From Planctomycetota bacterium (GTDB lineage Bacteria; Planctomycetota; Phycisphaerae; UBA1845): 64,000 nt of DNA. Position numbers and translations under genes: made by a program. Below are positions 33,564-41,854 of this stretch, in pieces. Location: the NCBI GenBank assembly GCA_016208685.1, contig JACQXM010000003.1, positions 1 to 64,000 of the forward strand, read 5' to 3'. The notes under the pieces are model-generated. The model ran no database searches. It saw nothing but the letters and a program-made list of their open reading frames with translations, and was not told where the DNA came from. The stretch's first letter is position 1, and each line of letters starts with the position of its first letter.

Positions 33564-34930
33564 ACTGGACCTCGTTGGATTCGTGGATCGTGGCAGCCGG
33601 CGTGCTGTGCGCCGGGTCTTGTGCCCTGCTCGGCAACTTCCTCGTGTTGCGGCGCATGAGCATGATGGGCGACGCCATCAGCCATGCCGTGCTGCCCGGA
33701 CTGGCGATCGCCTTCCTCACCACCGGCAGCCGTGGCAGTGTCCCCATGTTCGTCGGGGCCGCGGTCGTGGGGATCCTCACCGCGGTGTTTACGCAGTGGA
33801 TTCACACGCTGGGCAAGGTCGAGGAGAGCGCCTCGATGGGCGTGGTGTTCACCGCCATGTTCGCCGCCGGACTGATCCTCATCGTGCGCGCCGCGGACGC
33901 CGTTGACCTGGATCCCGGATGCGTGCTGTACGGGGCCATCGAGCTGATTCCGCTGGATGTCCGCCCGGTGCTGGGCTTCATGGTGCCGCGCGCCGTGCTC
34001 ATCCTGGGGGGGATGTTCGCGGCGAACCTGCTTTTCACGCTTCTCTTCTACAAAGAACTGCGAATCAGTGCCTTCGATCCCGCGCTGGCGAGCACGCTGG
34101 GCATCAGTGCCCGACTGATGCACTACCTGCTGATGACCGCGGTCGCCATCACCACGGTGGCCTGCTTCGAGAGCGTCGGCAGCATCCTGGTCATTGCCAT
34201 GCTCATCGTGCCGGCGTCGGCGGCGCACCTGCTCACCGACCGCTACGGCGTGATGCTCATTCTCAGCGTACTGATTGCCGTGGCCGGCGCCATCCTCGGC
34301 CACCTGGCCGCCATCACCGTCCCCGCCCGGTTCGGTTTCAGTGACACCAGCACCTCGGGCATGATGGCCGTCACCGTGGGGCTGCTATTCGCGCTGGTGA
34401 TGTTCCTCGCCCCGCGACATGGAGTGCTCAGCAAGCTGGTTCATCGGTGGTTACTGTCGCTGCGCATCGCCTGCGAGGACGTGCTGGGACTGCTCTATCG
34501 ACTCGAAGAGGCGGACCCCGTCCGGCAGCCGGCCCCGGTGGCGGGCATGCTGCATAGCGCCGTGGGATGGAGCCCCTGGATGTCCCGCCTGGCGCTCGCC
34601 AGTCTGCGACGGCGGCGGCAGGTCCGGCGCGATCCGTCCGGGTATCGCCTGACCTCCCACGGCCGCGCCGTGGCCGCCGAACTGGTTCGCGCCCATCGCC
34701 TCTGGGAAACGTACCTCGCCAAACACCTGCCGCTGGCGGCGGATCACCTGCACGATTCGGCGGACCGCACCGAACACTTCCTTTCGCATCCGCTGCGCGA
34801 GGCGATCGCCGCCGACCTTCCCGGCGTGCTTCGCGACCCACATGGAACTAACATCCCCGCCGGAGATGCGCCGCGGGCAGACCTGACGTCGAAGAGTGCC
34901 GTCCATGGGCCAGACGCCGAAAAAGGCTAG
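33560..34930 (+). CDS. Metal ABC transporter permease with C-terminal DtxR-like domain (2)
   Basis: 456 residues, paralogous to permease 1. The ABC-3 part (RRMSMMGDAISHAVLPGLAIAF; SVGSILVIAMLIVPASAAHLL) spans about residues 10-290 with eight or nine helices. The C-terminal 150 residues again contain a winged-helix-like stretch (GYRLTSHGRAVAAELVRAHR), LWETYLAKHLPLAADHLHD and TEHFLSHPL, the DtxR-type pattern with His/Asp/Glu ligands. The final 40 residues are unstructured. ATGA overlap with permease 1. Two different permeases suggest a heterodimer. Confidence 0.9.
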   Translation: MNWTSLDSWIVAAGVLCAGSCALLGNFLVLRRMSMMGDAISHAVLPGLAIAFLTTGSRGSVPMFVGAAVVGILTAVFTQWIHTLGKVEESASMGVVFTAMFAAGLILIVRAADAVDLDPGCVLYGAIELIPLDVRPVLGFMVPRAVLILGGMFAANLLFTLLFYKELRISAFDPALASTLGISARLMHYLLMTAVAITTVACFESVGSILVIAMLIVPASAAHLLTDRYGVMLILSVLIAVAGAILGHLAAITVPARFGFSDTSTSGMMAVTVGLLFALVMFLAPRHGVLSKLVHRWLLSLRIACEDVLGLLYRLEEADPVRQPAPVAGMLHSAVGWSPWMSRLALASLRRRRQVRRDPSGYRLTSHGRAVAAELVRAHRLWETYLAKHLPLAADHLHDSADRTEHFLSHPLREAIAADLPGVLRDPHGTNIPAGDAPRADLTSKSAVHGPDAEKG

Positions 34931-35417
34931 TTCCTCCCCCGGCCCCCGGGCCGACGCCGTCGGGGCGCCGTTCAGCGGACTGACGGTCGCGTTCCGCCAG
35001 ACGCGCAAGGACCATGCCACGGAACTGGCCCAGGATTATGTCGAGCTGATCGATGGGCTGATCGCACACCATGGTGAAGCCCGGCTCGTCGATATCGCCG
35101 GCTGCATGGGCGTGTCGCACGTGACGGCCAACAAGGCGGTCGCCCGGCTGCAGCGCGACGGTTTGGTGCAGCGGCGGCCCTACCGCGCCATCTTCCTGAC
35201 CGACGCCGGCAAGCGGCTCGCCGACGAAAGCCGCCGGCGGCACCAGGTGGTCTTTCAGTTTCTCTGCGCCCTGGGTGTGCCGGAGCGGCAGGCGTGCATC
35301 GACGCCGAAGGCGTGGAACACCACATCAGTGCCGTGACGCTGGAGGCCATGGCGGCATTCATTCGCCAGACGGAGCCGCGGGAGCGGCGGCGCGGGAGCG
35401 GTCCCACCGGCGCTTAG
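34905..35417 (+). CDS. mntR: MntR/DtxR-family metal-dependent transcriptional regulator
   Basis: 170 residues. The winged helix-turn-helix is DYVELIDGLIAHHGEARLVDIAGCMGVSHVTANKAVARLQRDGLV. The dimer/metal domain is RRRHQVVFQFLCALGVP and DAEGVEHHIS, with the usual Glu, His and Cys/Asp positions of MntR (H, E, HH). It probably represses the operon when Mn2+ is plentiful, binding the palindrome at 29072. ATG 34905 lies inside permease 2 (26-nt overlap); GTG 34896 is an alternative. Last gene of the operon. Confidence 0.88.
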   Translation: MGQTPKKASSSPGPRADAVGAPFSGLTVAFRQTRKDHATELAQDYVELIDGLIAHHGEARLVDIAGCMGVSHVTANKAVARLQRDGLVQRRPYRAIFLTDAGKRLADESRRRHQVVFQFLCALGVPERQACIDAEGVEHHISAVTLEAMAAFIRQTEPRERRRGSGPTGA

Positions 35418-35534
35418 GGTGCGCCTCGCCTGCCGCGTGCCGACCGCTCGCTCCTCTGGCGGTACGGACGGCCGCTGCGACCGGTATTACGGCGGCGAAC
35501 GTCAGCGCCTGCCCATCGGCGCCGGAGCTGCGGT

Positions 35535-36308
35535 TCACTCACCCTCGGGCACCGGAGGCTGCGGGAGGTTGAGCCGCTCCTCGACGGCACGGTCGATGGT
35601 CGCCTCGCGCTGCTGCGCCGCCTCGGCGTGCCGGGCGCGAAGTTCGGCGATCCGCGACTCCAGATCTCGGATTTCCATCTCCCGGCGACGGTGACGCACA
35701 TCGAACATCCGTCCGCACAGCTCGCGCAACTGCGTGCGCCCGCGCTCCTGCCGCGCTTCATCCTCGGCGGAACGCAGCCGCTGCGCCAGTTGCCGGATCT
35801 GCACGTCCAGCCGCCGCTCCTCGATCAGCAGGTCGGCGCGTTCGGGGTCCGTAGCACCGAGCTCCATCAGGTGTCGCATTTCCGGCGCCAGGCGCGACAT
35901 CCGCCGGTCATAGCGTTGCGGGTCGTCGATCTTGGCCCGCTCCAGTTCCTGGTACATCTGCGGAAAACGCTCCTCGATGAAGCGCTCCATGGCGGTGCGT
36001 TCCGAGGATGACATTCGCGGCCACAAGCCGGGCAGGTCGTCACCGCGATTCCCGCGTGGACCGCCGGGCGGTTCCTCGCGCGGACCGCCGCCGCGTTCGC
36101 GCATGTTCCCCGGCCCGAAGCCTGGCCCGGGACGACCCTCGGCCTGCGCCAGGTGCACCCGGCGCTCCATCGGGCGCTCGTCCGCGGGAAGCGGGCCGCG
36201 CCCCAGCGCCAACCCGGCGCCACCGAAGGTCGCCAGAACCATGACCGACGCGGACCACGTGCCGCTGCGCGTGCTTTGCGCCCCGAAGAGGACTTCAAGA
36301 AGGTTCAT
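35535..36308 (-). CDS. Periplasmic coiled-coil protein of a sigma-factor operon
   Basis: 257 residues. The N-terminal hydrophobic segment at about 17-36 (SASVMVLATFGGAGLALG) is a signal or anchor. A Gly/Pro/Arg-rich linker follows to about 100. The rest is charged, helical and very probably coiled coil (MYQELERAKIDDPQRYDRR, IRQLAQRLRSAEDEARQERG). This plan resembles small periplasmic Spy/CpxP-like proteins encoded after sigma/anti-sigma pairs, though no LTxxQ motif is seen. ATG 36308 has AAAGGG upstream. It is third in the operon and might modulate the anti-sigma factor; that is inference. Confidence 0.65.
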   Translation of the reverse strand: MNLLEVLFGAQSTRSGTWSASVMVLATFGGAGLALGRGPLPADERPMERRVHLAQAEGRPGPGFGPGNMRERGGGPREEPPGGPRGNRGDDLPGLWPRMSSSERTAMERFIEERFPQMYQELERAKIDDPQRYDRRMSRLAPEMRHLMELGATDPERADLLIEERRLDVQIRQLAQRLRSAEDEARQERGRTQLRELCGRMFDVRHRRREMEIRDLESRIAELRARHAEAAQQREATIDRAVEERLNLPQPPVPEGE

Positions 36309-36356
36309 GAGAATCCCTTTCCAGACGATCCGGCCACACTCAGGCAGGCCCCGAGG

Positions 36357-36947
36357 CTATGACCAGTCGTCGTTTGACCCGTACTCGGTTTCCAGCTCAT
36401 CCACGCTCTCGCGAAGCTCCTCGTAGAGCGCGTCCTCCAACTCGTCGGGCATCACGTCGCCCAGCGCCAGCTCCAGCGCGGACACGTCGTCCGACAAAGC
36501 ATCCAGCGATTTGCCCAGGTCGTCGTCATCGTATTTCGCAAAGGCGGAGAGGGCGTCTGCGGCCTCCATGGATGGCGGGGTCGGCGTGCGGAGCACCTCG
36601 CGGACGCCCACCGCCACCAACGTCAGGCAGGCGGCCGCCGCGACCATTCGCAGGCTTCGCCCTGGCCACACGGGCTTGCGCGCCGCTTGGCGCCACAGGC
36701 CCCGCGGCGGCGGCGCTCCGCGCCGTATCGCCTCCAGCTCCCTGCCCACGCGCTGTTTACATCGCTGCGTCAGATCCGCAGGGACCTGCACGCCCAGACG
36801 GTTCGCCAGGCGCTGTTCCTCAATTGCCAGTCGAACGCGCGCGGTAAGCGCCCGCATGTCCACGGTGAACTCGTCGTGCATCACGCCGCGGAGCCACCGT
36901 TCACCCTGCTCGATCCCCCGCTCGACTGCCGGATCGACGCCGCTCAC
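36357..36947 (-). CDS. Single-pass membrane protein, probable anti-sigma factor
   Basis: 196 residues from GTG 36947, which overlaps the sigma stop by 4 nt and has GGAAGG upstream; ATG 36965 is possible. The cytosolic N-terminal about 100 residues are followed by one membrane helix (SLRMVAAAACLTLVAVGV) and an acidic outer domain rich in Asp/Glu (YDDDDLGKSLDALSDDVSAL). No zinc HxxxCxxC motif is present, so it is not a ZAS anti-sigma factor. The call rests on position and topology. Confidence 0.6.
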   Translation of the reverse strand: MSGVDPAVERGIEQGERWLRGVMHDEFTVDMRALTARVRLAIEEQRLANRLGVQVPADLTQRCKQRVGRELEAIRRGAPPPRGLWRQAARKPVWPGRSLRMVAAAACLTLVAVGVREVLRTPTPPSMEAADALSAFAKYDDDDLGKSLDALSDDVSALELALGDVMPDELEDALYEELRESVDELETEYGSNDDWS

Positions 36948-37540
36948 GACCCACCTTCCATCCACTTGCGCAGCTTGGCGAGCGCGCGATGCGCTCGCGC
37001 CAGCACCGTGCCCAACGGCGCGGAGGTAACTTCGGCGATGTCCGCGAAGCTCATCTCACCGTAATGCCGCATGAGAATGACCTCCCGTTCCGGGTCCGAA
37101 AGCCGCGCCAGGGCCCGGTCCAACTGCACGGCGCTTTCCCGATCCACAAGCGAAGCGTCCGGCGCCGCGCCGCCCGCCTGTCCCGCCGCGTCGCCGTCAC
37201 TTTCCTCATCACTCTCCGGCGTCGGACCATCGAGCGACGCGAGGGTCGGGCTGCGTCCGATACGCCGCACGCGATCCCGGGCCAGGTTCGCAGCGATGCG
37301 AAAAAGCCAGGGCTCGAACCGCCCGTCGTGCTGGTAGTCGCGAATCGTCCGCACCAGCCGGACGAACACCTCCTGCACCAGGTCCTCGGCGTCCTCCGGC
37401 TGGTTGGTGAAGCGGTACAAAAAACCAAACAGCCGGGCGGAGTACCGCTCGACCAGGGCATCGAACGCCGCGGCGTCCAGTTGCCGCGCCCGCTCGATAA
37501 TGGCGGTCAATTCGTCCCCAGCGTACATTCGCTCTAGCAT
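36944..37540 (-). CDS. ECF-type RNA polymerase sigma factor
   Basis: 198 residues from ATG 37540. Sigma region 2 is FDALVERYSARLFGFLYRFT through EDAEDLVQEVFVRLVRTIRD and RFEPWLFRIAANLARDRVRR. A Gly/Asp/Ala-rich linker follows. Region 4 is LARLSDPEREVILMRHYGEM and SFADIAEVTSAPLGTVLARA. It directs transcription in response to a signal relayed by the adjacent membrane protein. The frame is open to 37612 but conserved sequence starts after 37540. Confidence 0.9.
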   Translation of the reverse strand: MLERMYAGDELTAIIERARQLDAAAFDALVERYSARLFGFLYRFTNQPEDAEDLVQEVFVRLVRTIRDYQHDGRFEPWLFRIAANLARDRVRRIGRSPTLASLDGPTPESDEESDGDAAGQAGGAAPDASLVDRESAVQLDRALARLSDPEREVILMRHYGEMSFADIAEVTSAPLGTVLARAHRALAKLRKWMEGGS

Positions 37541-37653
37541 GCCTAACGCAGGAAGGCGCCGGTGATTGCCCGCGGCGCGGGCTGCAACAACGGCGTTACA
37601 GGAAGCGCCCACGGCGGCTTTCGTCCCGGCGCCGGGCCGCGTAGGCTGCCGAT

Positions 37654-38316
37654 ATGCTGGTGATTATCGACAACTACGACTCCTTCACCTATAACCTGGT
37701 GCAGCAGATCGGGATGCTGTTCCCCCGGCGAACCGTGCGCGTCATTCGCAACGACGCGATGACGGCGGCTGAAATCGCCGCCCTGGGGCCGCGACGCGTG
37801 ATCATCTCGCCGGGACCCTGCACCCCACGCCAGGCCGGCATCAGCGTCGAGCTTATTAAGCGACTTTGCGGACGGGTTCCCCTCCTGGGCGTGTGCCTGG
37901 GGCATCAGTGCATCGCCGAGGCCTTCGGGGGGCGGGTGGTTGGCGCCGGCCGGCTGATGCACGGCAGAACCAGCCCCATCCATCACACCGGCACGGGCCA
38001 CTACGCCGGCGTTCCCAACCCCTTCACCGCGGCGCGCTACCATTCGTTGATCGTCGACGCGCTGACCCTGCCGCCGGAGCTGGCCGCCACCGCCTGGACC
38101 GAGGAGGGCGAGCTGATGGGCATTCGGCACCGCACCCTTCCCGTCGAGGGCGTGCAGTTTCACCCCGAGAGTTTCCTGACGCCGGAGGGCGGGAAGCTGA
38201 TGGCCAACTTCCTCCGAGAGCGCGCACCAACGGGCCGAATAGGGCAGGGACGTCGTGCCGCCGCCGCGCCGTGCGTGCGATCGCCGGAACGACCGGCGGG
38301 CGCGCGCCGGGCGTGA
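37654..38316 (+). CDS. pabA: Glutamine amidotransferase, aminodeoxychorismate/anthranilate synthase component II
   Basis: A class I glutamine amidotransferase supplying ammonia to PabB. The start is [17 protein letters not shown]. The nucleophile Cys is in [18 protein letters not shown] near residue 85, and the His/Glu pair is in [14 protein letters not shown] near residue 170. The oxyanion part is IISPGPCTP. The 220-residue length has a short basic tail. It also could serve TrpE; no trp gene is seen, whereas pabB-pabC are in this window. ATG 37654, divergent from the sigma gene. Confidence 0.9.
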   Translation: MLVIIDNYDSFTYNLVQQIGMLFPRRTVRVIRNDAMTAAEIAALGPRRVIISPGPCTPRQAGISVELIKRLCGRVPLLGVCLGHQCIAEAFGGRVVGAGRLMHGRTSPIHHTGTGHYAGVPNPFTAARYHSLIVDALTLPPELAATAWTEEGELMGIRHRTLPVEGVQFHPESFLTPEGGKLMANFLRERAPTGRIGQGRRAAAAPCVRSPERPAGARRA

Positions 38317-38322
38317 TCCGGC

Positions 38323-38625
38323 TTACGGCGTGCGGCGCGCCATGTCCGCACCGCTGCCGGGCGTGGGATGCGGCTCTGGAACCAGGTCTATACCGCCCGC
38401 CGTCAGTGGGTGGCAGCGCAGCACGCGGCCGCAGGCGAGCACCGTTCCGCGCAACGGACCATGTCGTCGCAGTGCCTCGATTGCGTACTCGCTGCACGTG
38501 GGGTGGAACTTGCAAGTCCCGACCAGGAAGGGCCGGATACCGGCCTGGTACGCGCGAATGACAAGCACCAGCAAGCCCGCCAGCGCGGCTCGGAGAAGCA
38601 GGACAATCCGTGGCACGCCTGGCAC
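38323..38625 (-). CDS. yidD: Membrane protein insertion efficiency factor YidD
   Basis: A small membrane-associated protein that helps YidC-mediated insertion. The signature is TCKFHPTCSEYAIEALRRHG, then RLRCHPLTAGGIDLVPEP. It has 100 residues with an N-terminal hydrophobic stretch. The start is probably GTG 38625, 1 nt after the stop of the upstream gene; GTG 38616 is an alternative. It is not next to yidC/rnpA here. Confidence 0.92.
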   Translation of the reverse strand: MPGVPRIVLLLRAALAGLLVLVIRAYQAGIRPFLVGTCKFHPTCSEYAIEALRRHGPLRGTVLACGRVLRCHPLTAGGIDLVPEPHPTPGSGADMARRTP

Positions 38626-38626
38626 T

Positions 38627-39466
38627 TTAGCGGAGGCTCAGGACGAGAACAACCGCGGACGTGAGCAGGGTTGCGATCGCCAGCCAACCGATGACGCGAC
38701 GCGCGCCGGGGCCGACGACCCCCAGCGGTTTATCAATCAACTCCAACACCCGCACGGGGGGCTCGCACAGTGCCAGTGCCGTACGCTCCAGGAGCGGACG
38801 GCCCGCCGATGGGGCCCCAAGCTCTTCTTCTGATTCGTCCTGAACGGAGTCGCCGATCTCCGTGTCCGCGTCCGGTGGAGTGTCCGGCACCGGCTCCCGG
38901 CGCTGTTCAGGCGCGGCGGGGCGCTGGGCCGCCCGCGGCGGGGGCGCGTCTACTTCCGGCTGCGTCAGGTCGGACATGAAATCGGGCACTGCCGCACTCG
39001 GCGCTGGAGGCGCCGCGATATCGCCGTTCCCGCGCTCGGCCAGTGACGCGCCGTTCGCGGCATCATCCTGCGGTGCGTTCGACACCGTCTCGGGCGCGGC
39101 CGCCGGAGGTTCGGGCGCCGCCGGCTTCTCCGGCTCGAGAAACTCCTTCATGAAGTCCGGCACCCCGAGCGACGGTGAAGGGTGGGGTGCGCCGTCCGGG
39201 GAGGACCGTGCCGATCCGACCTCGGCTTGGGTTTGCTCGATCAACCCGTCGAGGCGCGCCAGTTGTTCGTCCAGCTCCGGGGCGGTGTCGGGCGAGGTAT
39301 CGACGCTCGGGCCATGCCCTTCCGAACCGACCTCGGCGGCGACGTCCGCGGCCAACAGCTCGGAAGTGGCCAGCAACTCGTCGAGCGCGTCGGAGGCGGG
39401 CCTGCCCCCGCTAGCGCCGCGAGACGGTTGCGACGACGATGGTTCTGGCATGGGCGGCTCGGGCAT
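38627..39466 (-). CDS. Acidic Pro/Ala-rich protein with C-terminal membrane anchor, unknown function
   Basis: 279 residues from ATG 39466; starts at 39451 or further upstream are possible because no strong ribosome site is present at normal distance. The body is low-complexity Pro/Ala/Glu/Asp/Ser with two copies of a short VPDFM(K/S)(E/D) motif (LGVPDFMKEFLEPE, AAVPDFMSDLTQPE). A C-terminal membrane helix (VIGWLAIATLLTSAVVLVLSL) ends the protein, so it is tail-anchored with a large disordered cytosolic part. The repeated short motif may be a binding site. It is coupled to yidD (1-nt gap). Confidence 0.65.
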   Translation of the reverse strand: MPEPPMPEPSSSQPSRGASGGRPASDALDELLATSELLAADVAAEVGSEGHGPSVDTSPDTAPELDEQLARLDGLIEQTQAEVGSARSSPDGAPHPSPSLGVPDFMKEFLEPEKPAAPEPPAAAPETVSNAPQDDAANGASLAERGNGDIAAPPAPSAAVPDFMSDLTQPEVDAPPPRAAQRPAAPEQRREPVPDTPPDADTEIGDSVQDESEEELGAPSAGRPLLERTALALCEPPVRVLELIDKPLGVVGPGARRVIGWLAIATLLTSAVVLVLSLR

Positions 39467-39816
39467 CGGCGGTTTGCAACCTCCAGCGCGCGGCATTGGC
39501 CACCGGGCCGGCGGCTCTCCGCCGGCCGAGCGCAGTCTCAAACTGCTTATCGGTCCAAACGGCGCCCACCCTGAGAACACCGGAGCGTAGCGCGGCGCAC
39601 GCAGACGGCGGGGCCACCCACATACCCCGGCAGGACTCGGTCGAACGCGCGAGACTCCGGCGAACCGACCACCCGTTGCGCTCCCATGCGGCTAATGCTC
39701 CAACGCGGCCTGTTCTCCGAGTGGCGTGGCCAAGCGCAGCGCCGCCATACCCAGGAACGACATGACGGCGCACCGCTGCGCCGTGCCTGCGCGCGTCAGC
39801 CAACCACTGCGGGGTT

Positions 39817-39891
39817 ACGGCCTACGTGGGGCCGCGCGGGCTCAAAGCCTGCGGCTCGATACGGTTCGCTATCAATGACACACGACACTAG
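39817..39891 (-). repeat. Dispersed repeat, family B, copy 2, abutting a stop codon
   Basis: Second copy of the element at 21307-21380, with blocks GCGCGGGCTCA, GCGGCTCGATA and ACACGACACTAG. On the minus strand it begins with the TAG stop of the gene ending at 39888. The rest of the 421-nt gap 39467-39887 shows no gene. Confidence 0.65.
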
Positions 39892-40874
39892 CGGCGGAAC
39901 CCGCGCTGGACGGCCGCCACGTCCGCCAGATCGACGTCGCCGTCGTGGTCGCCGTCGAACGTGTCGCAGTTGAGGATGGAAAGCAACCCGCCCGGACCGG
40001 TGGTGCAGCCGCCGAACCAGCGGAAGTCGACCTCGTCCACGTCGCCGTCGGCCTCGAAATCGCCGGCCGCCAGTGCCACAATGTCGTCACTTTGATAAAT
40101 GTGCTCAGGCGGCACCAGGGTCATCGGCCCGCGCTGCGGGTGCACGAAAACGGCGCCCGCCGGCCAGGCCATCCCCCCGCCGTGCCAACTGTACAGCTCG
40201 ATGCCGGCGCGGTCGTACCCCAGCTCGGCGCCGGGGTCGTAGCGGCTGAAGCTCGAAATCTCGATGGGAAACAGACCCAGGCCGAAGAAGATGCCGTTCT
40301 CCGTGAGCACCAGGTTGTTCGCCGGTGCCTGGCGGGGTTGGCGATAGATGGTCTCCGCCACCCAGGTGCGATAGCCGTCGTGGCCGTAGGTGGCGAAGTC
40401 CACCCACACCGGCAAGCCGAAGTACGATTGCGTGCCGTCGGCCAGCGACACCTTCAGAAACCCCTTGAAGCGAATCAGCAGGTTGCAGAACGGCCGATCG
40501 AGCATCGATGGATCGGACACGTCAAGGACGTAGTCGTTGAGGAAGTCGCCCACCGTGGGAAAGTCGGCGTCCTCATCGAGCGCAGGGTCGGGGTAGGGCG
40601 CCAACGAGGCGGGTCCGGCGGGGAAGTCGATCCAATCGGTGCGGAAAGTGAAATCCGGCGTGCGATCCGCGATGTAACTCTCCACCACCACCAGGTGCAC
40701 GGCATACTCTTCCGGGATGTCCAGGAAGGCTTCACCGAGCCAGCCGTTGCCGGGATAGGAAGGGTAGGCCCCGGCGCGGCTCGCACTGAACACGAACGTA
40801 TCCGCCCGCGCGGCGGAGGCGAGGACGGCGATGCACAGGAGCTTACAGCGCATCGAGTGTCGTAAGTGTGTCAT
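39888..40874 (-). CDS. Secreted protein with dockerin-like C-terminus
   Basis: 328 residues from ATG 40874, or 321 from ATG 40853. A signal peptide ends around SAARA-D. The body is a beta-rich domain of about 250 residues with two Cys, many aromatic residues and no recognised catalytic motif. The C-terminus holds two EF-hand-like loops typical of dockerin-type modules in planctomycetes: GDFEADGDVDEVDFRWF and DGDHDGDVDLADVAAVQRGF. It is exported and probably anchored or assembled through the Ca-binding end. Single gene. Confidence 0.75.
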   Translation of the reverse strand: MTHLRHSMRCKLLCIAVLASAARADTFVFSASRAGAYPSYPGNGWLGEAFLDIPEEYAVHLVVVESYIADRTPDFTFRTDWIDFPAGPASLAPYPDPALDEDADFPTVGDFLNDYVLDVSDPSMLDRPFCNLLIRFKGFLKVSLADGTQSYFGLPVWVDFATYGHDGYRTWVAETIYRQPRQAPANNLVLTENGIFFGLGLFPIEISSFSRYDPGAELGYDRAGIELYSWHGGGMAWPAGAVFVHPQRGPMTLVPPEHIYQSDDIVALAAGDFEADGDVDEVDFRWFGGCTTGPGGLLSILNCDTFDGDHDGDVDLADVAAVQRGFRR

Positions 40875-41219
40875 GCGCCGAGATGCCCGAACCGTAGCCA
40901 CCCTCGTGTTCCTTCCCCTGCCGCCCATCGGCCCCTTCGGTAGTCTAGCGCCGCGGCACGCGGCGGGTCAACGCGGGGAAGACTCGCGGGCCCGCGCGTG
41001 GTGGAGCGATATTTCCGTCCGCCCTGCGGGCCGGGGCGGTGTCCGGAGGTTCCCTTACTCCACGGCGCCGCCTCCGTGCGGTGGATTTCCCGCCGGCGCG
41101 GTCGGGGCTTCCCGGATGGGGTCGCGGCGACCGTGCAACTTCGGCTACCATCGGGTGCACGTGCCGCGAATTGCGGGCCGGCTGCGGCGGCCCCGCGGCA
41201 GCGGTGTTCGGAAAGCGCC

Positions 41220-41633
41220 ATGGGCGGCATGCACATCGGCAGACCCGGCGACTGTTGCAGCATAGACGTGCGCGTTCGCTATGCCGAATGCGACGCCATG
41301 GGCTATCTGCACCACGCGAAATACTGGGAGTACTTCGAGCAGGCGCGCACCGAGCTTTTGCGGCGGCACGGCGTCCGCTATCGCGACTTGGAACGGGAGG
41401 GCGTGCTGTTTGTCGTCTACAAAGCCGCGTGTACTTACCTGTCGCCCATCCGCTATGACGACGTGGCCTGTGTGACTGTTCGCGTCGCCCGCACCACGCG
41501 CACCCGCGTTGACCACACGTATGACATCACGGTAGACGGCGTGCGGACCACCACCGCCAGCACCACGCTTGCCTGCGTGGGTCGTGACGGGCGGCCCATC
41601 CTCATGCCCGACAAGCTGTGGTGCGAAGGCTGA
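41220..41633 (+). CDS. YbgC/4HBT-family acyl-CoA thioesterase
   Basis: 137 residues of hot-dog fold. The catalytic segment is RYAECDAMGYLHHAKYWEYF at about residues 20-40, with the Asp seen in YbgC-type thioesterases, followed by FEQARTELLRRHG. The later part has HTYDITVDG and a short C-terminus. It hydrolyses acyl-CoA; the substrate is unknown. ATG 41220 has GGAAAG upstream; ATG 41229 is possible. The 345-nt upstream gap (40875-41219) shows no gene. Confidence 0.85.
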   Translation: MGGMHIGRPGDCCSIDVRVRYAECDAMGYLHHAKYWEYFEQARTELLRRHGVRYRDLEREGVLFVVYKAACTYLSPIRYDDVACVTVRVARTTRTRVDHTYDITVDGVRTTTASTTLACVGRDGRPILMPDKLWCEG

Positions 41634-41660
41634 TCGCGCCGCGAACGATGCGTCCACCAC

Positions 41661-41756
41661 GCATGGCCACGCAAGCGTGGACCATGCCACACGGCCGCCG
41701 TGTTCGTGCGCTTCTCGTCCTTCGTGGTGAAACCAATAACCACGAAGGACACGAAG
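41661..41756. repeat. Two adjacent intergenic hairpins
   Basis: Hairpin 1 (41661-41688) pairs GCATGG-CCACGC with GCGTGG-A-CCATGC. Hairpin 2 (41711-41756) pairs an 18-nt arm with one containing ACCACGAAGGACACGAAG, with two mismatches. They lie between convergent genes and may act as terminators or be REP-like repeats. Confidence 0.55.
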
Positions 41757-41854
41757 AACGCGAAGGAGAGTGGTGCGGGGGAGTCCGGCGAAACGCCGAT
41801 GCGGCGGACCGGTTGACGGTTCGCCGGCGGCGCACCAGATCGACAATCGCCAAT

